Origin: Burkholderiaceae bacterium
GTDB taxonomy: Bacteria > Pseudomonadota > Gammaproteobacteria > Burkholderiales > Burkholderiaceae
Assembly: GCA_947372155.1 (NCBI GenBank)
Contig: CANBSM010000148.1
Span: 1-18,730, forward strand
Direction: 5' to 3'
DNA length: 18,730 nucleotides
Below the pieces are notes generated by a model. That model did not search any database. It was not told the origin of the DNA and saw nothing but the letters and a program-made list of their open reading frames with translations. Shown here in pieces: positions 1-7,341 of the stretch (its first letter is position 1; every line of letters begins with the position of its first letter). The position numbers were made by a program, and so were the translations under genes.

Positions 1-1161
1 ATGATCGCTCGTAAAGACGATATTGTTACCAAAATGACGGGTGGCATTCAGTACTTGTTCCGTAAGAACAAAATCACTTTGTTAAAAGGCCATGCTTCAT
101 TCGAAGGTAAGAATGCCGATGGTTATCAAGTAAAGATTGATGGCAAAGACAAAGAAACGGTTACCGCAAAGAATGTCATTATTGCTACCGGCTCTAAAGC
201 GCGTCACCTTCCTGGTATCGCTGTAGACAACGTCTTGATCTGCGATAACGAAGGTGCGCTCAAGTTTGATTCTGCTCCTAAGAAATTAGGCGTTATTGGT
301 GCAGGTGTGATCGGATTAGAGTTGGGCTCCGTATGGCGTCGTCTCGGTGCCGAAGTTACGGTGCTTGAAGCAATGCCTTCTTTCTTGGGTGCTTGCGATA
401 TCGGTATTGCTAAAGAAGCCCAAAAGCTGTTTGCTAAACAAGGTTTGGATATTCATACTGGCGTGAAGATTGGCGATGTTAAGGCCGACAAGAAGGGTGT
501 AGTAGTTAATTACACCGATAGCGCTGGTAAAGCTGCTAAGTTGGAATGTGAGCGCTTGATTGTTTCCGTTGGTCGTGTTCCAAACACAGATAAATTGGGC
601 TTAGATAAGATTGGTCTCAAAGTGGATGAGCGTGGCTTCATTCCAATTGATGATCACACTTGCGCTACATCAGCGCCTGGCGTTTACGCTGTTGGTGACG
701 TAGTACGCGGCCCTATGTTGGCACATAAAGCAGAAGACGAAGGCGTCTTGGTTGCTGAAGTGATTGCCGGTCAAAAACCCCACATCGATTACAACTGTAT
801 TCCTTGGGTTATTTACACTGATCCTGAAATTGCCTGGGTTGGTAAGACTGAACAGGCGCTTAAAGAAGCTGGTATTGCTTATAAAGCAGGTCAGTTCCCA
901 TTTGCTGCTAACGGCCGTGCATTAGGCATGGGTCGTGCTGATGGTTTCATCAAGGTGTTGGCTGATGCTAAGACTGATGAGATTCTTGGCGTACACATCA
1001 TCGGTGCCAATGCTTCTGACTTAATCGCCGAAGCAGCGGTTGCGATGGAATTCAAAGCAGCAGCAGAAGATATTGCTCGTATCTGTCATGCACATCCAAG
1101 TTTGTCTGAAGTGATGCGCGAAGCAGCATTGGCGACAGACTCACGTGCATTAAATATGTAA
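1..1161 (+). CDS. lpdA: Dihydrolipoyl dehydrogenase (E3), 3' part only
   Basis: This is the E3 flavoprotein that reoxidises the dihydrolipoyl group of the 2-oxoglutarate and pyruvate dehydrogenase complexes and passes electrons to NAD+. The window cuts the gene: frame 1 is open from the first base and gives 386 residues, against about 475 for the family. The N-terminal GxGxxG flavin site and the CxxxxC redox disulfide must lie upstream. What remains shows IIATGS (about residues 60-65), the NAD-binding Rossmann motif GVIGAGVIGLELGS (about 97-110), the second flavin motif YAVGDV, and the C-terminal dimer-interface motif HAHPSLSE, with the catalytic His at about 365 and Glu at about 370. The ATG at base 1 is not the true start. 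Codon use is biased (GGT, CGT, GCT), as expected for an abundant enzyme. zapE follows with no gap. By analogy with relatives, sucA and odhB probably lie just upstream. Confidence 0.96.
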   Translation: MIARKDDIVTKMTGGIQYLFRKNKITLLKGHASFEGKNADGYQVKIDGKDKETVTAKNVIIATGSKARHLPGIAVDNVLICDNEGALKFDSAPKKLGVIGAGVIGLELGSVWRRLGAEVTVLEAMPSFLGACDIGIAKEAQKLFAKQGLDIHTGVKIGDVKADKKGVVVNYTDSAGKAAKLECERLIVSVGRVPNTDKLGLDKIGLKVDERGFIPIDDHTCATSAPGVYAVGDVVRGPMLAHKAEDEGVLVAEVIAGQKPHIDYNCIPWVIYTDPEIAWVGKTEQALKEAGIAYKAGQFPFAANGRALGMGRADGFIKVLADAKTDEILGVHIIGANASDLIAEAAVAMEFKAAAEDIARICHAHPSLSEVMREAALATDSRALNM

Positions 1162-2265
1162 TTGAAAACCATTGAGTTTTACCAACAAGAGTTAAAGGCG
1201 CGCGGGTATCAGAGTGATCCCGCGCAGCTTCGTGCTGTAGAGCGTCTTCAGGAATGTGAAGATGAATGGATTGCTTACAAAGAAATCCGCAGCAATACCT
1301 TAAAGAAAAAGATATTTAAACCAACGCTCCCTCGCGGCATTTACCTATGGGGTGGCGTAGGCCGTGGCAAATCTTTCTTAATGGACTGCTTTTATGCGGC
1401 CTCACCATTAGAAAAGAAAATCCGTATTCATTTTCATGAGTTCATGCGTGAAGTGCATCGTGAATTGCATGAGCTGTCAGGAATGGCAGATCCGCTCGAT
1501 GAGCTTGCTAAGCGTATTTCAAACCGTTATCGCCTCATTTGTTTTGACGAGTTTCATATTAATGACATCGCCGATGCAATGATTCTCTATCGATTGCTAA
1601 GTGCACTCTTTGCCGATCGTGTGCAGTTCGTGATGACCTCTAACTATCGTCCAGATCAACTCTATCCCAATGGTTTACATCGCGATAGATTGATTCCGGC
1701 TATTAAGCTGTTGGAAGAAAAGCTCGACGTTTTGAATGTGGATGCAGGCAATGATTACCGGCGCGTGCAGATGGCGCAAGTGGAGGCCTATCTGACTCCG
1801 GTCAATGCAGAAACGCAAGCAACGCTTGGTCAAATGTTTCAAACCTTAATTGGTAATCAAAAAGAAGCGCGTAATCCGGTCCTCAATATTGAGTCCCGTG
1901 AATTACGACCACTTCACATGGCTGATGGCGTAGTTTGGTTTGACTTCAAAATTTTGTGTTGTGGCCCACGCTCACAAAATGATTACCTAGAGATTGCCAA
2001 CCAGTTTCATACGGTAATTTTGTCTGGAGTGCCTTATATGCCTCCCAGAATGACGAATGAAGCCCGCCGCTTTATTTGGCTAATTGACGTCTTATATGAC
2101 CACAAGATCAAACTCATCATGTCTGCTGAGGTCCCAGCCCCAGATTTGTACACTGAGGGCCAAATTACGGCCGAATTCTCTCGAACTGTGTCCCGTTTGA
2201 TTGAGATGCAGTCTCGTGACTACCTAGATGCGCCGCGCCGGGTAATTGACACCAGCTTGACCTAA
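1162..2265 (+). CDS. zapE: Cell-division AFG1-like ATPase ZapE
   Basis: ZapE is a P-loop AAA ATPase related to yeast Afg1. In Escherichia coli it associates with the Z-ring and is needed for division under some stress conditions. The 367 residues match the family length (375 in E. coli). They contain Walker A GGVGRGKS (64-71) in the family-typical context GIYLWGGVGRGKS, Walker B LICFDE (125-130), the TSNYRPDQLYPNGL sensor region and a C-terminal AEFSRTVSRLIEMQS segment. The only start that keeps the conserved N terminus is TTG, placed directly after the lpdA TAA and in the same reading frame. I see no Shine-Dalgarno sequence ahead of it, so translation probably couples to lpdA by re-initiation. 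The lpdA-zapE order is common in betaproteobacteria downstream of the 2-oxoglutarate dehydrogenase genes. Family assignment is secure; the start is an inference. Confidence 0.93.
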   Translation: MKTIEFYQQELKARGYQSDPAQLRAVERLQECEDEWIAYKEIRSNTLKKKIFKPTLPRGIYLWGGVGRGKSFLMDCFYAASPLEKKIRIHFHEFMREVHRELHELSGMADPLDELAKRISNRYRLICFDEFHINDIADAMILYRLLSALFADRVQFVMTSNYRPDQLYPNGLHRDRLIPAIKLLEEKLDVLNVDAGNDYRRVQMAQVEAYLTPVNAETQATLGQMFQTLIGNQKEARNPVLNIESRELRPLHMADGVVWFDFKILCCGPRSQNDYLEIANQFHTVILSGVPYMPPRMTNEARRFIWLIDVLYDHKIKLIMSAEVPAPDLYTEGQITAEFSRTVSRLIEMQSRDYLDAPRRVIDTSLT

Positions 2266-2274
2266 AATAGGGTC

Positions 2275-3123
2275 ATGAGTAGCTTTTCACCCCTAAATGC
2301 CGACTTGCATTGCCATTCAGTAATTTCTGATGGCACCTTGACGCCTGAACAATTGGCAGAGCGTGCTAAAGCCAACGGAGTGCATTTGTGGGCATTAACT
2401 GATCATGATGAATTGGGTGGTCAAAAACGTGCGCGAGAAGCTGCTAGTGCATTAAAGATGGATTATCTTGCCGGCGTAGAAATTTCTGTCACTTGGATGG
2501 GTCAAACAATTCATATTGTCGGCCTTGGAATTGATGCTGATTATGCTGGCATCATCGAAGGACTTCGCCGTACTCGTGATGGTCGAGGTAATCGCGCCAA
2601 ACTCATGGCCGAACAATTACTTAAAGTTGGTATCCCTGGTGCTTATGAAGGCGCACTGCATTTCGCAGGTAATCATGATTTGATTTCAAGAACACACTTT
2701 GCCCGCTTCCTTGTCGAGCAAGGTGTCTGCAAAGATACCGAGCACGTATTCAAAAACTATTTGATTGAAGATAAGCCGGGCTACGTTCCACATCTGTGGG
2801 CAACATTAGATGATGCGGTTGCTTGGATTAAAGGGGCTGGCGGCGTTGCAGTGATCGCACACCCTGGACGCTATAAGCTCAATGCGATGCAGATGGATGA
2901 GCTCTTTAAGCACTTCAAAGATATCGGTGGCTTAGCGATTGAAGTAATTACTGGTAGCCATAGTCCGCATCAGTACCAAACTTATGGGAAGATTGCCCAG
3001 CAATACGGATTTTTAGCTTCCCGCGGCTCTGATTTTCATGACCCAAACGAGAGTCATATTGATTTAGGCAACTTACCGCATTTACCAGACCATCTGACAC
3101 CAGTGTGGTCTGCTTTTCATTAA
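2275..3123 (+). CDS. PHP-domain phosphoesterase (RNase AM / nucleoside bisphosphatase family)
   Basis: This is a 282-residue stand-alone PHP-domain protein of the YciV/TrpH family. Characterised members include E. coli RNase AM, which trims RNA 5' ends, and a Chromobacterium violaceum phosphatase acting on 3',5'-nucleoside bisphosphates. A trinuclear metal site is visible as DLHCHS (10-15, with Asp19 just after), LTDHD (41-45), Glu69 in GVEIS, His196 in AHPGR, and GSDFH (251-255). There is no polymerase or histidinol-phosphatase context and no signal peptide, so a cytoplasmic nuclease/phosphatase is the natural reading. The ATG lies 9 bases after the zapE stop. An AGGG sits only two bases before it, too close to be a good ribosome site, so coupling to zapE is likely. 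Exact substrate cannot be told from sequence. Confidence 0.87.
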   Translation: MSSFSPLNADLHCHSVISDGTLTPEQLAERAKANGVHLWALTDHDELGGQKRAREAASALKMDYLAGVEISVTWMGQTIHIVGLGIDADYAGIIEGLRRTRDGRGNRAKLMAEQLLKVGIPGAYEGALHFAGNHDLISRTHFARFLVEQGVCKDTEHVFKNYLIEDKPGYVPHLWATLDDAVAWIKGAGGVAVIAHPGRYKLNAMQMDELFKHFKDIGGLAIEVITGSHSPHQYQTYGKIAQQYGFLASRGSDFHDPNESHIDLGNLPHLPDHLTPVWSAFH

Positions 3124-3176
3124 ACGATTGATTCATTAATTCCATCATTACTTAACCACTTAGAAAAAGAATACAG

Positions 3177-4379
3177 ATGTTTGCTGAACGCGTTCTCTCT
3201 GGCATGCGCCCAACCGGTAGCTTGCACTTGGGTCACTACCATGGTGTTTTAAAGAACTGGGTGCGCTTGCAGTCTGAGTACCCATGCTTCTTTTTTGTAG
3301 CCGATTGGCATGCATTAACCACTCACTACGAGACCCCGGATGTGATCGAGCAGTCTGTATGGGATATGGTGATTGATTGGCTGGCAACAGGTGTTGATCC
3401 AAATCAGGCGACCTTGTTTATTCAAAGTAAAGTGCCTGAGCATGCTGAACTTTTCCTATTGCTCTCTATGGGAACCCCGTTGGGCTGGCTCGAGCGGGTG
3501 CCGACCTACAAAGATCAAATTGAGAAGCTCAAGGAAAAAGATCTACAAACTTATGGCTTCTTAGGTTATCCATTGTTGCAGGCGGCTGACATATTGATGT
3601 ATCGCGCCCAGTTGGTGCCAGTGGGTGAAGATCAGGTGCCGCACGTAGAGATGACTCGAGAAGTAGCGCGTCGCTTTAATTATCTATACGGACGTGAGCC
3701 TGGCTTTGAAGAAAAAGCTTTGGAAGCAGTTAAAAAATTAGGTAGCAAGCGTGCCAAGATGTATGCGGAATTACGAGTAGCTTTCCAAGAGCGTGGTGAT
3801 GATGAGGCATTGGAGCAAGCTAAAGCGTTGCTGCAAGAAGCGCAGAGTTTATCGATGGCTGATCGCGAGAGACTCTTCGGCTTTTTAGAAGGCGCTCGTA
3901 AAATTATTCTGCCTGAGCCACAAGCATTACTCACATCTGCATCACGTATGCCTGGTATTGATGGTCAAAAGATGTCTAAGTCTTATGGCAACACCATTAG
4001 CATTCGTGAAAATCCTGAGGATGTGATTAAAAAGATTCGCACAATGCCTACCGATCCAGCGCGTGTTCGCAGAACCGATGCCGGAGATCCGGCACGTTGC
4101 CCTGTATGGCAGTTGCATACCGTTTACTCCAATGAAGAAACAAAACAGTGGGTAGATAAAGGCTGTAAATCAGCAGGCATTGGATGTCTTGAGTGCAAGC
4201 AACCGGTGATTGATTCGATTTTGGCTGAACAGCAGCCGATGTTTGAGCGTGCACAGAAATATTTGGATGATCCTAGCTTGCTGCGATCTATCATTGCTGA
4301 TGGTGGCGATAAAGCGCGTAAAGTTGCTCAAGAAACCATGCGCGAGGTTCGCGAGGCGATGGGCCTTGCTTACGATTGA
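3177..4379 (+). CDS. trpS: Tryptophanyl-tRNA synthetase, long form with four-Cys motif
   Basis: This class I enzyme charges tRNA-Trp with tryptophan. The HIGH-type signature is HLGH (17-20), the KMSKS loop is exact (265-269), and GFLGYPLLQAADILMY plus LVPVGEDQ mark the Rossmann fold and dimer region. At 400 residues it is well over the 334 of E. coli TrpS. Most of the extra length is a charged, helix-like insertion of about 67 residues between RFNYLYG (168-172 region) and the KMSKS loop. The C-terminal anticodon-binding part holds Cys308, Cys330, Cys337 and Cys340 with spacing 21, 6 and 2. This closely resembles the 4Fe-4S motif reported for the Thermotoga maritima enzyme. The ATG is preceded by an A-rich stretch (AGAAAAAGAA) rather than a clear Shine-Dalgarno. 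The 53-base gap to the PHP gene shows no terminator. Confidence 0.97.
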   Translation: MFAERVLSGMRPTGSLHLGHYHGVLKNWVRLQSEYPCFFFVADWHALTTHYETPDVIEQSVWDMVIDWLATGVDPNQATLFIQSKVPEHAELFLLLSMGTPLGWLERVPTYKDQIEKLKEKDLQTYGFLGYPLLQAADILMYRAQLVPVGEDQVPHVEMTREVARRFNYLYGREPGFEEKALEAVKKLGSKRAKMYAELRVAFQERGDDEALEQAKALLQEAQSLSMADRERLFGFLEGARKIILPEPQALLTSASRMPGIDGQKMSKSYGNTISIRENPEDVIKKIRTMPTDPARVRRTDAGDPARCPVWQLHTVYSNEETKQWVDKGCKSAGIGCLECKQPVIDSILAEQQPMFERAQKYLDDPSLLRSIIADGGDKARKVAQETMREVREAMGLAYD

Positions 4380-4388
4380 GGTTTGATC

Positions 4389-4952
4389 TTGCTTAGTTCG
4401 CATGATGCAATTCTGAGTGCTTCTGCTTGGGTAAGAAGATTTGCGCCCCTCATTCCAGAGGGTGGGGTGGTACTAGATTTAGCCTGTGGCTCTGGGAGGC
4501 ACTCTAGATTATTAGCAAGCATGGGCCATGATGTCTTAGCAGTTGATCAAGATGTCACGGCTATAGAATCCCTCAGCAACCCGGCAATTACTCCCAAGGC
4601 ACTTAATCTTGAAGAGGCTGATTGGCCGCTGATGGGTTCAGAGTTTAGTGCCATCGTTGTGACCAACTACCTCTATCGCCCGCACCTAGACCAGTTACCC
4701 AAAATGCTGCAAAAAGAGGGTGTTTTGATCTACGAAACCTTCGCCCTAGGGAATGGTGAATTTGGTAAGCCTTCAAACCCCAATTTCCTCTTAAATCCAG
4801 GGGAATTACTCGCTTTTGCCTCCCGCCATGGGCTCTATATTGCAGCTTATGAGGATATTTACGTGGACGAGCCCAAACCAGCCATGGTTCAGCGCCTATG
4901 CGCGGTAAAAGGCGAGCTAAAACAGCACATTCCGTTACAATTTCAGGGTTAA
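4389..4952 (+). CDS. Small class I SAM-dependent methyltransferase, substrate unknown
   Basis: A 187-residue Rossmann-fold methyltransferase. Motif I is [12 protein letters not shown] (about residues 28-39), followed by the acidic end of strand 2 in VLAVDQD. A motif IV-like [11 protein letters not shown] (in place of a classic DPPF-type catalytic motif) and YETFALGN follow. It resembles the short TehB/UbiE-like stand-alone methyltransferases, but nothing here fixes a substrate. I chose TTG at 4389 because the GAGG overlapping the trpS stop lies 7 bases before it, the best spacing. A TTG at 4383 in the same frame would leave only one base. Translation is therefore tied to trpS, and the two genes are almost certainly on one mRNA. 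The stop is followed by dapA after 26 bases if dapA starts at GTG 4979. Assignment to the fold is good; function is open. Confidence 0.84.
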   Translation: MLSSHDAILSASAWVRRFAPLIPEGGVVLDLACGSGRHSRLLASMGHDVLAVDQDVTAIESLSNPAITPKALNLEEADWPLMGSEFSAIVVTNYLYRPHLDQLPKMLQKEGVLIYETFALGNGEFGKPSNPNFLLNPGELLAFASRHGLYIAAYEDIYVDEPKPAMVQRLCAVKGELKQHIPLQFQG

Positions 4953-4978
4953 GACAGCTAAAAATCGGTGCATATTCG

Positions 4979-5902
4979 GTGACAAATACAGCGCATTCCA
5001 AAGGTAGCAAAAAGCCCATCGCTGGCAGTATGCCGGCTATCGTAACTCCCATGTTCGAAGATGGCAGCTTGGACTACGCTAGCTTGCGTTCCTTATTGGA
5101 TTGGCATGTAGCGGAAGGCACTGACGGGATAGTGATTGTTGGCACTAGTGGAGAGTCTCCAACAGTTTCGGTTGAGGAACATTGCGAGCTCATTCGCGTA
5201 ACTGTAGAGCAGATTGCTGGGCGCATTCCAGTGATTGCCGGTACTGGTGGCAACTCTACGATTGAAGCGATTGAATTAACCAAATTTGCTCAGCAGGTTG
5301 GTGCGGATGCTAGCTTGCAAGTGGTGCCGTATTACAACAAGCCAACTCAAGATGGTATGTTTGCCCACTTTAAAAAGATTGCCGAGTCTGTGGATCTGCC
5401 GGTGATTTTGTACAACGTGCCTGGGAGAACGGTTGCTGATCTTGCTGGTGACACTGTGGTTCGTTTAGCAGGTGTCCCAGGAATTATTGGCATCAAAGAG
5501 GCGACAGGCAGTTTAGAGCGCGGCACCTTATTAATAAATGATCTCAAGCGCGCTGGTCATGAAGATTTTTCTGTTTTCTCTGGCGACGATCTCACTGCAG
5601 CAATGCTGATGTTGATGGGTGGTAAGGGTAATATTTCTGTTACTGCCAATATTGCGCCACGCTTAATGCATGAGCTCTGCGTAGCCGCCATGTCTGATGA
5701 CGTCAAAAGAACTCGTGAAATTCAATACCAATTGATTGCAGTGCATAAGGCTATGTTCACAGAGGCCAACCCGATTCCAGTGAAGTGGGCATTACACGAA
5801 ATGGGCAAGATCACTGCAGGCATTCGTTTGCCATTAACACCTTTAAGCAATTCCTTGCGTGAGCCGTTAAAGGCAGCGTTAAAACAGGCCAACCTATTAT
5901 GA
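4979..5902 (+). CDS. dapA: 4-hydroxy-tetrahydrodipicolinate synthase
   Basis: DapA condenses pyruvate with aspartate semialdehyde, the first committed step towards diaminopimelate (peptidoglycan) and lysine. From GTG 4979 the protein has 307 residues. The Schiff-base lysine is Lys173 in GIKEATG, and the proton-relay residues are Tyr145 in LYNVPGRT, Thr56 in GTSGES and Tyr119 in PYYNKPTQ, matching E. coli Lys161, Tyr133, Thr44 and Tyr107. The frame is open back to an ATG at 4898, but that would overlap the methyltransferase by 55 bases and add an unusual basic tail. An ATG at 5030 would remove the conserved GS before PAIVTPM. GTG 4979 is therefore the best compromise, although no clear Shine-Dalgarno precedes it. 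dapA overlaps bamC by the ATGA arrangement, the same neighbour pair as in E. coli. Confidence 0.95.
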   Translation: MTNTAHSKGSKKPIAGSMPAIVTPMFEDGSLDYASLRSLLDWHVAEGTDGIVIVGTSGESPTVSVEEHCELIRVTVEQIAGRIPVIAGTGGNSTIEAIELTKFAQQVGADASLQVVPYYNKPTQDGMFAHFKKIAESVDLPVILYNVPGRTVADLAGDTVVRLAGVPGIIGIKEATGSLERGTLLINDLKRAGHEDFSVFSGDDLTAAMLMLMGGKGNISVTANIAPRLMHELCVAAMSDDVKRTREIQYQLIAVHKAMFTEANPIPVKWALHEMGKITAGIRLPLTPLSNSLREPLKAALKQANLL

Positions 5903-7047
5903 TGAATTTGCTCTCAGTGTTGCGTCGATATGTATCGATTCTGTCTTTAATCTTTATCGCTTCTGTGGCATTAACTGCCTGTAAGTCGGTTACTAGCAAC
6001 GATACCGTTGACTACAAGAGCGCTGGCGCTGTGCGAGGCCCTAATTTGTCGTATCCGCCTGACTTGATCACGGCTCAAGCTGATCGTCGTTACATTGTTC
6101 AGGACGGCACAGCGACCATGTCTGAATACAATGCCGCTGTTAAGAAATCAACCCAGATGCGTAGCAACGTGATGACGGGTATCCCTGGTATGCGTATTGC
6201 CCGTGATGGTGAGCGTCGTTGGTTGGTTGTTGAAAAGCCAGCGCCAGAGCTCTATCCACAGGTTAAAGACTTCTGGCAAGAGAATGGATTCCTGCTGGTC
6301 ATTGACTCTCCATCTACCGGAATTATGGAGACTGATTGGGCAGAAAATCGCGCAAAGATTGCTCAAGATTTCATTCGCTCTGCTATTGGTAGCGCCTTAG
6401 ATACGATTTATGACACCGGTGAGCGTGATAAATATAAGACGCGTCTGGAAGTTTCTAAACCTGGTGAGACAGAGATTTACATTACTCAGCGTGGCGCTAT
6501 TGAAAAATGTGTAACTGATACTACGGGCGCATGTTTATCTACTATCTGGACAGCTCGTCCGAATGATCCAGAGTTGGAGGCAGTATTTTTGGCTCGCTTG
6601 ATGGAGCGCTTGGGCATGACTCAAGAGCAAGCCAAGGCAATGGTTGCGGCGCCTTTGGGCCCTAAAACTCCAAAAGCCAAGTTTGTTCAAGAAGGTAATA
6701 ACCAAGGCTATATTGAGATGAGCGCTGGTTTTGATCGCGCTTGGCGTGATATTGGTCTGGCCTTAGACCGCTCTAACTTTACAGTCGAAGATCGCAATCG
6801 CTCTACTGGCGTTTACTATGTTCGTTACGTTAATCCGAAGGACTTGGGAGACACCAAGGGCTTCTTCTCTAATCTCTTTAGCAGTAAAGATGATTCGGGT
6901 ATGAAGGCTAAGAAATACCAGGTGCTTGTGAAGAGTACCGGTGAAAATTCTGCAAATGTTTATGTGCAAAATGCCGATGGCAAGCCAGAAAATACACCGG
7001 CTGGATTCCAGTTGCTTACCTTGTTAACGGATCAACTAACAAAGTAA
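5899..7047 (+). CDS. bamC: Outer-membrane assembly lipoprotein BamC
   Basis: BamC (NlpB) is a lipoprotein subunit of the Bam complex that folds beta-barrel proteins into the outer membrane. The N terminus is a lipoprotein signal: two arginines, a hydrophobic run, and lipobox LTAC with Cys28 as the lipid-bearing residue. Then comes the extended segment with YPPDLI, the part that in E. coli BamC binds BamD. The remaining residues to 382 fit the two helix-grip domains, with the characteristic [21 protein letters not shown] start of the second. Two ATG codons overlap the dapA stop (ATGATG), so translation is coupled to dapA. The dapA-bamC pairing is conserved from gamma- to betaproteobacteria and supports the call. 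A strong terminator 19 bases after the stop ends the operon. Sequence divergence from E. coli is large, as usual for BamC. Confidence 0.93.
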   Translation: MMNLLSVLRRYVSILSLIFIASVALTACKSVTSNDTVDYKSAGAVRGPNLSYPPDLITAQADRRYIVQDGTATMSEYNAAVKKSTQMRSNVMTGIPGMRIARDGERRWLVVEKPAPELYPQVKDFWQENGFLLVIDSPSTGIMETDWAENRAKIAQDFIRSAIGSALDTIYDTGERDKYKTRLEVSKPGETEIYITQRGAIEKCVTDTTGACLSTIWTARPNDPELEAVFLARLMERLGMTQEQAKAMVAAPLGPKTPKAKFVQEGNNQGYIEMSAGFDRAWRDIGLALDRSNFTVEDRNRSTGVYYVRYVNPKDLGDTKGFFSNLFSSKDDSGMKAKKYQVLVKSTGENSANVYVQNADGKPENTPAGFQLLTLLTDQLTK

Positions 7048-7065
7048 CTGTTTTTTACAGCAAAT

Positions 7066-7095
7066 AAAAAAGCCGCTTTTCAGCGGCTTTTTTTC
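7066..7095. terminator. Bidirectional rho-independent terminator
   Basis: The stem AGCCGCT (7071-7077) pairs perfectly with AGCGGCT (7082-7088) around a TTTC loop. It is flanked by an A-run on the left and a T-run on the right, so it works in both directions. It ends the dapA-bamC transcript on the plus strand and the small lipoprotein transcript on the minus strand. Confidence 0.93.
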
Positions 7096-7108
7096 TTCAT
7101 GAAGAAGA

Positions 7109-7282
7109 TTACTTCTTAGCGTCAGCAGCAGGAGCAGCTGGAGCTGGAGCAGCAGCAGGAGCTTCAGCAGCAGGAGCAGCAGGAGCAGCAGCAGGAGCTT
7201 CAACAGGTTTTGCTTCTTCTTTTTTACCGCAAGCGGCCAAGGCGATTGCTAACATAGCAGCGAATACTAGTGACTTCTTCAT
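7109..7282 (-). CDS. Small Ala/Pro-rich lipoprotein, 57 residues
   Basis: The protein begins MKKSLVFAAMLAIALAACGK, a textbook lipoprotein signal with lipobox LAAC and Cys18. Next is a short charged stretch KKEEAKPVE, then a tail made only of Ala, Pro and Glu. The tail is a 12-residue repeat (EAPAAAPAAPAA and a variant) encoded by a 36-base direct repeat, and it ends in DAKK. The mature part, about 40 residues, has no foldable domain and looks like an extended spacer or a peptidoglycan or envelope linker. An excellent ribosome site, AAAGGA, lies 8 bases before the ATG, the best one in the window, and a TATAAT box lies upstream. The gene shares its terminator with bamC. Small Ala/Pro-rich lipoproteins are widespread in betaproteobacteria, but I do not recognise a named family. 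The signal, start and terminator make it a real gene; the function is unknown. Confidence 0.85.
   Translation of the reverse strand: MKKSLVFAAMLAIALAACGKKEEAKPVEAPAAAPAAPAAEAPAAAPAPAAPAADAKK
7146..7202 (-). repeat. 36-base in-frame direct repeat in the lipoprotein gene
   Basis: A 21-base string occurs twice, at 7146-7166 and 7182-7202, with a period of 36 bases (12 codons). The surrounding bases are further GCA/GGA triplets. It encodes two copies of the EAPAAAP-type unit. Such trinucleotide-rich repeats can expand or shrink in frame by slippage. Confidence 0.85.
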
Positions 7283-7307
7283 TTGTAAATTCCTTTAAAA
7301 AATTAAC

Positions 7308-7327
7308 AACAATTACCGGTAATTGTT
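7308..7327. promoter_or_regulatory. 20-bp perfect palindrome in the lipoprotein leader
   Basis: AACAATTACCGGTAATTGTT is a perfect inverted repeat of 20 bases lying 25 bases upstream of the lipoprotein ATG. It could be a dimeric-repressor operator, or in RNA an 8-bp hairpin with a CCGG loop. It has no adjacent T-run on the plus strand, and on the minus strand the T-run starts several bases away, so a terminator is unlikely. I do not recognise the half-site. Confidence 0.5.
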
Positions 7328-7341
7328 TTCTGGATTCACCG

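Noticed and set aside
1..1161. ATG at base 1 as the true start of a short LpdA.
   Set aside because: The protein would lack the flavin site and redox disulfide; the frame is open to the window edge, so it is cut by the window rather than truncated.
2246..2268. TTGACA followed by TAAAAT just before the PHP gene, like a sigma-70 promoter.
   Set aside because: Only 11 bases separate the two boxes, far too short for a working promoter.
3160..3402. 80-codon minus-strand frame over the trpS start, which could be read as an antisense gene.
   Set aside because: It has no ribosome site, no domain and overlaps the conserved HIGH region of trpS; its composition is that of a shadow frame.
7109..7282. 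GCA/GGA-rich repeats considered as a CRISPR-like or intergenic satellite array.
   Set aside because: The repeats are in frame within a lipoprotein gene with full start and stop signals, and there are no spacers.
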